From an uncultured Eubacteriales bacterium (lineage in GTDB: Bacteria; Bacillota; Clostridia; Oscillospirales; CAG-272), in NCBI GenBank assembly GCA_934401725.1, contig CAKRSS010000002.1, forward strand, positions 35,899 to 99,898: a stretch of 64,000 nucleotides of DNA, in the 5' to 3' direction. The notes beneath the pieces are model-generated. The model saw only the letters and a program-made list of their open reading frames with translations, was not told the origin of the DNA and did no database searches. Position numbers and translations under genes: made by a program. Each line of letters opens with the position of its first letter. Position 1 is the stretch's first letter. Shown piece after piece: positions 57,401-64,000 of this stretch.

Positions 57401-57520
57401 TGCGGCCCCACCCTGCGTAAGGACTTCCGCCTTGACGCGCGCGAGTACAGCCTCTCCTTCCGCCTCCTCCCCACCCTCAGCGCCGACACCGACGCGTATG
57501 GCGAGATGGAGAAAAAGTAA
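54443..57520 (+). CDS. lacZ: Beta-galactosidase, GH2 (LacZ type)
   Basis: Hydrolyses terminal beta-D-galactosides such as lactose. 1025 residues, the length of E. coli LacZ. Five-domain GH2 layout: sugar-binding jelly roll (~residues 1-190), two beta-sandwiches around the TIM barrel (~300-590) and the C-terminal Bgal_small domain (~740-1010). The barrel has CDEADIETHGM (~390), the acid/base Glu in WSVGNESGIGRNH (~438) and the nucleophile Glu in LCEYSHAMGNG (~523). TTG 54443 is chosen as the start because GGAGG lies 7 nt upstream. No signal peptide, so it is cytoplasmic; no permease gene adjoins. Confidence 0.95.
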   Translation: MSFKYNYHRELSSLHVGCEPPRAYYVPFDSDSAALDGRRGASPRFINLCGEWSFRYYPSVNDVGDIAAPDFPASGMDKIEVPRSWQSLTDRGYDTPNYTNVNYPYPVDPPFLPDDIPCGLYIRRFSIDGETLASCRVNINFEGVDSCFYLFVNNSFAAYSQVSHMTSEVDITDLLQAGENELRVLVLKWCEGSYLEDQDKYRFSGIFRDVYLLLREPVHVRDIYVRPELNGNYSQGVVSAEVTLTGAAEIDFHLITPTGDEISGGSICLDGSGRFELLVPKPVLWSDETPNLYRLLIKCGAEHICIPCGFRHVVVRDKVVYINGQPVKARGVNRHDSHPILGSATPYDHMLRDLYIMKAHNVNMIRTSHYPNDPRLCGLCDELGIYICDEADIETHGMQRTGNWDALTDSPDWTEAYLDRARRMMERDKNHPCVIMWSVGNESGIGRNHRAMAEYFHSRIEGCLVHCEDISRRLHYNLHSDDPAKRSDIECDYIDIESRMYPSPAECLADYLTGKTYSKPLFLCEYSHAMGNGPGDLEEYWDLIWAKKSFFGGCVWEFIDHSVAIGDNIYTDPHYTYGGDFGDKPNDGNFCVDGLVYPDRRPHTGLLEYKQAIKPFRVEKYDAATGALRLRNLRFFTDLSDLDMFWSIEKNGKIVAEGRIAGLNVKPTQARQFKIGTVVPSGDTVLNVSLRQNVSRPWADVGYEVGSCQLTLSESHATASLAKLPAPAPTLNALDDEFIVTADDAEYRVSRLHGLIAGILHHGKQLISTPITPTLWRAPTDNDRKIKVKWVETGYDRTNVKCYSCSAETVGNAVVVTARLSLGGHTNAPVAHIDAVYSFYKSEGVRIDMHMNVRDGLPELPRFGVQFNMPEGTENLRYFGRGPVESYIDKRLASRLGEFSTTVSQHFEHYVRPQENMAHADTRWCEVTSLTGHGLLALRTEAPFSFNCSHFTPAQLTFTRHDYELKPLRETVVNIDYRHAGIGSNSCGPTLRKDFRLDAREYSLSFRLLPTLSADTDAYGEMEKK

Positions 57521-57541
57521 GCTAATACAACAAGACAAACG

Positions 57542-57577
57542 ACCGCCCCCGGTGAAATACCGGGGACGGTTTTGTTT
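57542..57577 (+). terminator. lacZ terminator
   Basis: ACCGCCCCCGG with CCGGGGACGGT around TGAAATA, followed by TTTGTTT, about 20 bp after the stop. Confidence 0.88.
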
Positions 57578-57590
57578 AAGGCATCACCGC
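57578..57590 (+). repeat. Solo end of the AAGGCATCACCGC repeat family (copy C)
   Basis: The 13 bases AAGGCATCACCGC equal the left terminus of the 166-bp element at 26871. No matching inverted end follows within the next few kilobases, so it may be a remnant or the edge of something larger. Confidence 0.4.
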
Positions 57591-57896
57591 CGGATCAACG
57601 TGTATGACGACTGAAAAACTCGATGAATACAGGTAAAATGCTGTGTGGATTTGGTTCGGAAAATCGCAGGCATATGAAGCCGAAACCACGCGAAAACGTC
57701 ATAAAAACAAAAAACAGGTGGGCGGAAATTGTACCACATGCGATATGATATAATACCTTGGGCTCATAATGCAAGTTATCGGTTTTCGCGCATAAACGAA
57801 CGCGCCGATACGTTTTCGTCAGAGTGGCGGGTAAATATAGCAATCGTCACTCTACCTGAAAAACTTGATTGTCGTAACAAAGGAGGAGCAAATTCC
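57591..57896. other. Gene-free stretch between lacZ and the zinc-ribbon gene
   Basis: About 305 bp with no convincing gene. A TATAAT is at about 57749-57754 but lacks a -35 at proper spacing. Stop-free frames here are short and lack ribosome sites; the in-frame extension of the next gene up to 57729 has no Shine-Dalgarno. It may be spacer left by past insertion next to repeat copy C. Confidence 0.4.
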
Positions 57897-58397
57897 ATGG
57901 CGAAAAAAAACAAATACTGCCGCAATTGCGGTACTCCGGCAATGCCCGAAACAAAATTCTGTGCAAACTGCGGAGCAGAATTTGAAAAAGAACCTCAAAC
58001 TTTCAAACCATTGGTGTGCGAAAAGTGCGGAGCAAAGCTCGAAGACGGCGAAAGGTTCTGTTGCAACTGCGGTTGCAGAATCGAAGCTTGTTCAAATTCA
58101 CAGAATCTGAACAATGTTACATCCGGACAGGAGGTGCAGAGCGAAGCTCCGATGTCCGATGTTAATCCCGATTCAACCGACGCGCCGGCAACCGTGACGA
58201 TTTTGCCAAATAAGAAAAAAAGAATAAGTAAAAAATCAAAACTTATCGGAATTACGGCGCTCTTTCTCGTGATATGTATTCTGTTCACCGGCTTCTGGCA
58301 ACCGGGATTTTTCATAAAAAACGAAAAAAGAAAAGCCCCGATAACCGGTGTTTCGTCGGCTATGAAAACAATCGCGCGGAATTTGACAGCGGAGTGA
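57897..58397 (+). CDS. Zinc-ribbon membrane protein, N-terminal fragment of a frameshifted gene
   Basis: 166 residues as read. Two zinc ribbons (CRNCGTPAMPETKFCANCGAE, in parts, residues ~8-28; CEKCGAKLEDGERFCCNCGC, ~42-61) precede a Ser/Asp linker, a basic patch (KKKRISKKSK) and one membrane helix (~122-140). It ends prematurely: after VSSA (58358) the natural continuation (YENNRAEFDSGV...) lies in the -1 frame, so one base is missing after 58360. It then rejoins the frame of the 58506 gene after an extra base near 58493. ATG 57897 has GGAGG 10 nt upstream. Read as one gene this is 57897-60602, about 900 residues. Confidence 0.7.
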   Translation: MAKKNKYCRNCGTPAMPETKFCANCGAEFEKEPQTFKPLVCEKCGAKLEDGERFCCNCGCRIEACSNSQNLNNVTSGQEVQSEAPMSDVNPDSTDAPATVTILPNKKKRISKKSKLIGITALFLVICILFTGFWQPGFFIKNEKRKAPITGVSSAMKTIARNLTAE

Positions 58398-58505
58398 TTG
58401 TCGATTTCGGCGCATATAATCTGCAAGCCGACGAAAAACTGAGCGTCAGATCGCTCGGCGCAAAGAACGACGGCGATTACGAAGCCGTGGCTCTATGATT
58501 TTGAT

Positions 58506-60602
58506 ATGGGCAAAACCGATCGTTTCCCGTTCGTCGCCGAAATAACTCTTCCGTATGACCCGTCGTGGGGAGAAGAAGTCTTTGTTCAGTATTATGACAA
58601 ATCCACAAAGCAATGGTCGATCATATGGTCAGAGCCGGACGGCAAAGGCAATGTCACATTCTGGACAGACCATTTCTCAATCTATGCGACCTTCCGGAAG
58701 ATGGTTCAGGGAGAAAACGGCTGGGGAGATTATGCCGACAGCTGGAATAATTCCCGTCTGTTCGTTCCGACCGCGGACAATAAGACGCCGATATCGTTTG
58801 AACAATTGACTCCTACAACCCGCTGTATGCTCGATGTAGCGGCGCTTGCAAAATACATCCGCAATAACAGCGTCGATATGGGTGCGGTGAAGCCGGGCGC
58901 AAAGGATACCGCCGGACTGGAATCCGCTATAAACATTCTCAATAATACAGGCTCTTTCGGTGCTACTTACCTTGACGCTTTGGATTTTGTGGGCGGCACC
59001 TCGTATTTCGACCCTCTTACCGATGTGATCGGTTATGTCGGTTATGCTTTTACTGTTTCAAAAATACTGATGCAGGCATATCGGACCGGCAATTTCCTTC
59101 AGGCAGTCAGCGATCACCAATTAGACCTTGCGGGAATCGCTCTGTCCGTAGGCGCCAAGGTTACAACCGGAGCAACAGCGACATGTCTGAATCTCGCAGC
59201 ATTTGTACTGCTTATGAAAGGCGCGGTGGACAGCGTCGGTCAGTATGTCGACCTGCTGGGCGCGGAGAATAAGACAGAATATGCATACCGCCTCTTTACG
59301 ACGATGCACCTCACATATCTGCCGAAAAGCGATCGCATATCTGTAAAGTACGGTAAAAATGATTACGAGAAGCTTAATCAACTGTGGCAGCCCACGGAAA
59401 TCTCGCTCCGCGCCACAAGACCGACCATCGGCAATCCGACCTACAGCAACTGGGAGGTGACCTTTGAAAGCATTTTCAAAAAGAATAAAAATCAACCGAA
59501 AAAAGTCGTGGCGACTATCAATAAATTGCTTGATATGTACTGCAATGCGTTCTGGCAGCTTGAGGATTCAAACAGCAAAACCTATCGGAAATTTCTCAAA
59601 GAGACAAGGTCAGGCGTATTAAGTCTTGATAAAATGATTGACGTCTACAAAAAGCCGACCGACGAAGAGCGTGCCGTTTACTCCGCTCGTCTTAAAAACG
59701 ACTTGATTGTTTGGTTGAGTCCGATGATCAATGAATATGCTAAAAAGGCATATATCGAAATGCTGAATCTCATATTGCGGAACGCATATGCGCTTCAGGA
59801 TGAATTGAACAAAACGGTTACATTCACCATTGTCGATGTAGCCCCGAAGAAGAACGACATAACGATCAACAGCGGAATGAAGCCATATCATCCGCCCAAA
59901 AATTTAAGTAATATCCGTATGCGTCAGTTCCGGACGGATAAGGAGCTCTGGGAGTTTACAAAGGAAAACAAATATACTGTGAAATGCACGCCATATGCGT
60001 TTATGGCAGTCGGAATGCCTAAATTCATCGACTTCTATTATGCCGAAGAGGATACTCCCGTGACAATCAAAATAGCACCCACCCTCCCGAAAACATATAT
60101 CCCGATGGGCGAGAACGAATATCCGACGCTCGCCGAAATAGAAGGAGTTTATGCTGACGGAAAGACCGTCGTAGCCTCCGCCGATAACACAGGAGTATTC
60201 ACAAAAATATTCAGCGGTATCCAGAAATCACTCGAGGATGCAGGCTGGAAGCCTTCGGACGATTCGGGCGCGGACAGCTCGGAAAAAATGCCTTTCAGCT
60301 TAGTGGTGACAGGCAAAAACTCCGGTGATTTCTATAAATACGAAGAGCCGGAAGATAACGATTACTACGACAATCCGGGAGGCGGTACCGTGCCGGTGCG
60401 CAGCGGCACCTTCAAATATAATGAGAAAAAAGGCGAACTCAAACTGAAGTTTCAGTTTGAAGATGATATTGAAGTCAGCGGAACGCTCTATTGCACTTAC
60501 AGTGCGGATAAGAAGACGGTGCTGGTTTCCGGCGAGGTTTCCGGCAGAGTTCTTGTAGTTGTGAAATTCTCTGTAAACATATCCGGATCAAAGGAAAGGT
60601 AA
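58506..60602 (+). CDS. Large exterior protein of unknown function, C-terminal part of the frameshifted gene
   Basis: 698 residues from the first Met, but the conserved beta-rich module starts upstream (AYDFDMGKTDRF...) and reads out of frame there. The first ~65 residues (ITLPYDPSWGEE ... WTDHFSIYATF) complete a ZU5-like beta domain seen after zinc-ribbon/TM N-termini in gut Firmicutes. A region with two hydrophobic helices (~165-245) follows, then a long helical part and a C-terminal beta segment (SGTFKYNEKKGELKLKFQFED, in parts). No catalytic motif recognised. ATG 58506 lacks a ribosome site, as expected if translation really begins at 57897. The region looks more AT-rich than its neighbours. 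Confidence 0.65.
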   Translation: MGKTDRFPFVAEITLPYDPSWGEEVFVQYYDKSTKQWSIIWSEPDGKGNVTFWTDHFSIYATFRKMVQGENGWGDYADSWNNSRLFVPTADNKTPISFEQLTPTTRCMLDVAALAKYIRNNSVDMGAVKPGAKDTAGLESAINILNNTGSFGATYLDALDFVGGTSYFDPLTDVIGYVGYAFTVSKILMQAYRTGNFLQAVSDHQLDLAGIALSVGAKVTTGATATCLNLAAFVLLMKGAVDSVGQYVDLLGAENKTEYAYRLFTTMHLTYLPKSDRISVKYGKNDYEKLNQLWQPTEISLRATRPTIGNPTYSNWEVTFESIFKKNKNQPKKVVATINKLLDMYCNAFWQLEDSNSKTYRKFLKETRSGVLSLDKMIDVYKKPTDEERAVYSARLKNDLIVWLSPMINEYAKKAYIEMLNLILRNAYALQDELNKTVTFTIVDVAPKKNDITINSGMKPYHPPKNLSNIRMRQFRTDKELWEFTKENKYTVKCTPYAFMAVGMPKFIDFYYAEEDTPVTIKIAPTLPKTYIPMGENEYPTLAEIEGVYADGKTVVASADNTGVFTKIFSGIQKSLEDAGWKPSDDSGADSSEKMPFSLVVTGKNSGDFYKYEEPEDNDYYDNPGGGTVPVRSGTFKYNEKKGELKLKFQFEDDIEVSGTLYCTYSADKKTVLVSGEVSGRVLVVVKFSVNISGSKER

Positions 60603-60627
60603 GTCGGAGAGACGCCTGTATTCGGCG

Positions 60628-60660
60628 AAAAAGCAAGCGCGATTGATGCGCTTGCTTTTT
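60628..60660. terminator. Bidirectional terminator between the two large unknown genes
   Basis: A 13-bp perfect stem AAAAAGCAAGCGC with GCGCTTGCTTTTT around GATTGAT. The T-run belongs to the plus-strand transcript; the minus-strand complement also ends in T. Confidence 0.9.
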
Positions 60661-60798
60661 CGATTTTCGTTATGTTGCGACCCTATTACTTGACAATTTA
60701 ATTATACATTCGGTATGATTTATTTATATACTCGTACTTCTTCCGTTCTGCAGTTGGCAGCCGTATGTCGTACCGTCATCAGATACGGGAATACCCGA

Positions 60799-63700
60799 TT
60801 ATTTATCCTCGGGCAACGGTGGATCCTGCGGAATTTCAATAGGAGCTGCCGCCGCAGGCATATTGCTTCCGAAGATCAGATCAATCAGGAAGGAGGTCAG
60901 CGGACAGGTTACGTAGTTGAGTGCTTTGAGTATGTCGATCGTAATCTTACACTTGCTGTCCTCGGAAAAATTGAGAACCACGGAGTAACATACGCTTCCG
61001 TCCCTGAGACTGAAACCGCCCGCATCCACCAAATCATCAATCTGCTCCGATACCCAACCTGCGCCTTCGCCGACAAGCTCGCTCACATATTTATCCAGAA
61101 CATCGCTCAATGCAATGGTTGCCGTATCGGAGGCGCCCTTCAGGGCAAGCTCTCCATACAGCTGTTGCCAGCGGTTATATTGAGCCTGGAAGTTGGAGAA
61201 ATACGTTTGCTTGAAATACTTATCAAAAGTCGGAGCGATTTTTTTCTGGAAGGTATCGCTGCTGCTCATCCACTTTCCGAGCAGTGCGCTTGCACCGATT
61301 TTGATGACGTTGATGGTCATATCCGAGAACGCACCGACAAGCGCGCCCCACATATCGCTGACACCTTCTTCGTTCCATTTGACGATGTAGTTTTTGAACG
61401 CCGAATATACGAAATAACCGCCGAGCGTCGCCAGAGCCGTTTTATAATTGGCAAAGCTGATGGAGTTGGCGAGAATGTTGTCGCCGGCTGCCGCAAGGTT
61501 CTTAGAAAACTCAAACTTGTCGAAGGTGTCCAGCGTGAACTTATCCGCAGCGATAATTTCACCGAGTGCGCCCACGAAGAAGTCCTTGGCGGGAGAAATA
61601 ACGGCGTCGGCAAGGGGGCCGGCATATACGGAAATCAGCAAAGAGAAGGCACAATCGCCGAAGAATTTTGTCCATTCCAATGTGCTGATCATGAAGTCGT
61701 AGAACGCCACGTCGCGCATATGCGCTTCCCCCTGGCGTGTCCAATAGCGCATATATTTTCCGACCAGATATTTACTTGCCAGCCGCAATTCTTTTACATC
61801 GGCGCGCGGCTCAATGGCGAGAGATTCCAGCTGCTGCAGCCAATATTCCTTATCTTCTTCAAAAGAAAACGTCTGAATCCGCTCCCGGAGTTTTTCGTAC
61901 TCCCGCTCCCATTTCTCCATCGGATCCATTTCAATGCCCTTGAGGCGAATCTGTACATCCGCATCAACCGTTTTCCCGTTATATCTGAACGAAACGGGAA
62001 GAAGTATCATCATTCTGCTCCCTTCGAATCCGGGGGCATCTTCATAAAGCGTACTGTTCGGCTCAAAGTAATACACATTTTGATCGCCGATTTTATTTGT
62101 TTTCTCCTTGTATTTGTACTTTTCGACAATCGCCTCCGTCAAGCTGTTTGCACCCTTGATTTTTTGCGCCTCAAAATCGGCATTTTCGGGGGTGACGACC
62201 GCTCCATCGTTTTCCATGACGGCAAGATTGAACTTGATCTCGGAGGATTGCCACTTACTGTCGAGCCCGCCGTAGCTGCCCTCGTCCTTTTCATAGGAAC
62301 GGGCAACAACATACCGGACGTCGGGTTGCTTGTCATCCACCTGCAGATTTCTCGATTCGACCGAAATCCCAGCCGGATAAAGTGAAACATACACATCACA
62401 GGTGGTCGGCTCCCTCTCCCACTCCGCCGTAACCGAAATGGTGATTGCCCTTCTCTCTTTCTTGTTGAAAATATTCCAGTGCGGATCATTTCCGTCCGGC
62501 TCGCTTGTTTTATTGGTAATGCTTACCGAATAGATCCCCGGCGTTTCCGTTGCCTCAAAGCTCAGAGCAATGTCTTCCGGACCTTTGGCGGAAAACGCAT
62601 CTGCCGCAGGGAAAGTAACGGCATCCTCCAGCCGGAACCGCCGCACATAGGTAAATCCGTCTCCGAAAATAGCATCGATTTCGCAGATCCCTCTGCCGGC
62701 AGCGTCGTCCTTGTCAAGGAACATAATTTTCGGCTCGCCCACGGCACGGAAACGGACGGTGTTGTTAAAGCTGCCGCCCTCACCCTCAAAGGTAAAGGTG
62801 ATGTCCGCCGTTTCTCCCTCGTAGTCCTCGGGGATACTGACGTCCGCCTCACAATACCTGCCTGCAAACGCGGCTCTGTGTATCTCCATGCCGTCACCGG
62901 AAACCGAGTTGATCTGCGCCGTCAGGTCGTTTCGGTCACGCTCGGTGCCGTCCTCGCTCACCTCGGCGATTCGGGCGCGCACCGTAACGGGATCTGCTCC
63001 CTTTCGGATGGCGTCGCCGAAGTCCTTTTGGATATACATTTTGTACCGTTTCTTTTTGCGCTCGTCCTCACCGCTTTCGCCGCTGTCTGTACCGGCAGCT
63101 GCGCCCGATGCAGCCGCGCCTGCAGCAACTGCCGCACCGGTGCTCAGCAGACCAATGGCGATCGCCGCAGGAATGGCAACGCCGCCGTCCTCGCCGGAGT
63201 CTGTTCCCGCCCATTGGAACACATTACCGCTCTGTTTATTGCCGGAATGGCCTGAACGGAGGCTCTCAAGGCCGGTCGCTGTAAAGCCGCAATGGAGGTA
63301 AGATGAACCCCTTTCTGAAAAGTCTTTCTCGCTTACAGGACGATCAGGATCAATAAGATGGAAGGTACTCACCTGGCTTGCGTCGGAGGAAAGTTCCACC
63401 GTCCCATCCTCTGACAGGTTATCTTGACAGAACGACAGTCCAAGCTCATATTTCCTCAGGTATGTACCATAATATGTGTCTTTTACACTGCCATCGTAGT
63501 TTACCCAATGAGTAAAGAAGGTAAGCTTCATAATGTCATCCTGCTGCAGTGTGAATTCGGCGTCATAGTAGACGGCATTACTGGTATCGGGGCGCTCATT
63601 AAAACCCGTTCCCACAAAACACAGCTCCGACACGGAAAATCGGGTAAAACTCCCTTCGCCACGATCATATTTATAATCAAAACCCGGCAGCGTAAAAGCG

Positions 63701-64000
63701 TAGGTTCCGTCCTGCTGTCTGGTTACCTGTATTTCTCCGGCCTCGCAGAAGGACAGATAGATCAAATCGTCCCAGTCATCGGCAACGCGACCGGCGTAGC
63801 GCGTGGAAACAGTTATCGTATAACTGTCAAGCTCGCCGTCGGAAGTCCCGCCAGTCGGTCGCGGTTTAGAGGGGGAGTGCTCAGAGGACCCTGGACTGCC
63901 GCCATCAACAATCAATTCTCCGCCTTTTTTGATCTGCTTGCCGTTTAACCATACATTTCCACTGCCATCGGCGGAATAGGTGCCCTCCTCCGTGGTCACA
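60799..64000 (-). CDS. Very large protein of unknown function (N-terminus outside window)
   Basis: At least 1066 residues, open at the window edge. Visible parts: a Gly/Ser-rich linker near residues 25-55 (of the seen part), a beta-rich domain (~60-240), one strongly hydrophobic Ala/Gly helix (AIPAAIAIGLLSTGAAVAAG, ~278-297) followed by RKKKRYKMYI, then several beta-sandwich-like stretches (~330-690), a helical domain with two or three amphipathic/hydrophobic helices (~750-960) and a Pro-rich C-terminus. It resembles large hypothetical proteins of gut Firmicutes; I know no function. It faces the frameshifted gene, and both may belong to one acquired block. Confidence 0.72.
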   Translation of the reverse strand, partial: VTTEEGTYSADGSGNVWLNGKQIKKGGELIVDGGSPGSSEHSPSKPRPTGGTSDGELDSYTITVSTRYAGRVADDWDDLIYLSFCEAGEIQVTRQQDGTYAFTLPGFDYKYDRGEGSFTRFSVSELCFVGTGFNERPDTSNAVYYDAEFTLQQDDIMKLTFFTHWVNYDGSVKDTYYGTYLRKYELGLSFCQDNLSEDGTVELSSDASQVSTFHLIDPDRPVSEKDFSERGSSYLHCGFTATGLESLRSGHSGNKQSGNVFQWAGTDSGEDGGVAIPAAIAIGLLSTGAAVAAGAAASGAAAGTDSGESGEDERKKKRYKMYIQKDFGDAIRKGADPVTVRARIAEVSEDGTERDRNDLTAQINSVSGDGMEIHRAAFAGRYCEADVSIPEDYEGETADITFTFEGEGGSFNNTVRFRAVGEPKIMFLDKDDAAGRGICEIDAIFGDGFTYVRRFRLEDAVTFPAADAFSAKGPEDIALSFEATETPGIYSVSITNKTSEPDGNDPHWNIFNKKERRAITISVTAEWEREPTTCDVYVSLYPAGISVESRNLQVDDKQPDVRYVVARSYEKDEGSYGGLDSKWQSSEIKFNLAVMENDGAVVTPENADFEAQKIKGANSLTEAIVEKYKYKEKTNKIGDQNVYYFEPNSTLYEDAPGFEGSRMMILLPVSFRYNGKTVDADVQIRLKGIEMDPMEKWEREYEKLRERIQTFSFEEDKEYWLQQLESLAIEPRADVKELRLASKYLVGKYMRYWTRQGEAHMRDVAFYDFMISTLEWTKFFGDCAFSLLISVYAGPLADAVISPAKDFFVGALGEIIAADKFTLDTFDKFEFSKNLAAAGDNILANSISFANYKTALATLGGYFVYSAFKNYIVKWNEEGVSDMWGALVGAFSDMTINVIKIGASALLGKWMSSSDTFQKKIAPTFDKYFKQTYFSNFQAQYNRWQQLYGELALKGASDTATIALSDVLDKYVSELVGEGAGWVSEQIDDLVDAGGFSLRDGSVCYSVVLNFSEDSKCKITIDILKALNYVTCPLTSFLIDLIFGSNMPAAAAPIEIPQDPPLPEDK

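Noticed and set aside
60690..62385. Promoter-like TTGACA-18-TATGAT at 60690-60719 and a 556-codon frame after it on the plus strand
   Set aside because: The frame is antisense to the large unknown protein and lacks a ribosome site; the promoter may be real for an antisense transcript, but one weak match is not enough.
1..64000. CRISPR arrays, rRNA and tRNA genes
   Set aside because: No regularly spaced direct repeats and no convincing tRNA cloverleaf or rRNA segment was seen on reading both strands.

Overview
The window looks like a chromosomal segment of a spore-forming, anaerobic, low-redox Firmicute of the class Clostridia, probably an uncultured gut or rumen relative of the Oscillospirales. 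The reasons are a Gram-positive type PolC, the sporulation regulator SpoIIID, a PdaA-type cortex deacetylase, small clostridial families (DUF951, DUF1540), the tig-clpP-clpX block, and a large oxygen-sensitive iron-sulfur operon. Base composition is moderately GC-rich by eye. I see no rRNA, tRNA or CRISPR array. Names rest on motif and family recognition from the translated sequence; no database search was run.

Layout. 0-7.4 kb: the 3' end of polC, an unknown membrane protein, a degenerate M14-peptidase-like protein, and a leftward DUF951-yfhO-ruvA-ruvB unit. 7.4-10.3 kb: argG-argH with two ArgR-box-like sites. 10.3-15.6 kb: a nucleoside ABC importer operon (binding lipoprotein, ATPase, two permeases) behind a guanine riboswitch with a traceable antiterminator/terminator. 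15.8-23.8 kb: dxs, an alpha/beta hydrolase with its MerR regulator, a malic enzyme, two polysaccharide deacetylases and alr. 23.9-28.7 kb: a YesL-like protein, a second membrane protein, a SpoU/TrmH methyltransferase, spoIIID, a long non-coding stretch with a snap-back repeat and a candidate small RNA, and two unknown genes. 29-42.6 kb: a phosphoglycerate-mutase-like enzyme that may be a homoserine kinase, signal peptidase, rbgA, rnhB, yraN, a dipeptidase, thrC, tig-clpP-clpX, a Cys-rich protein and a CvpA-like protein.

42.7-54.2 kb, leftward: an 11-gene operon, fumC-hdrB-hdrC-hdrA-flxD-flxC-flxB-flxA-frdB-frdA-transporter. It joins a complete FlxABCD-HdrABC flavin-based electron-bifurcation module to a soluble fumarate reductase, a fumarase and a putative dicarboxylate carrier. 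The simplest reading is a fumarate-respiration-like pathway without membrane or quinone: NADH oxidation split between fumarate reduction and ferredoxin reduction. The malic enzyme elsewhere in the window handles the same C4 acids. This is the most interesting system here.

54.4-64 kb: a lacZ-type beta-galactosidase, then two large proteins of unknown function facing each other. One is broken by two compensating single-base frameshifts; the other runs off the window end. A 13-bp repeat end (AAGGCATCACCGC) shared with two other loci sits just before this block.
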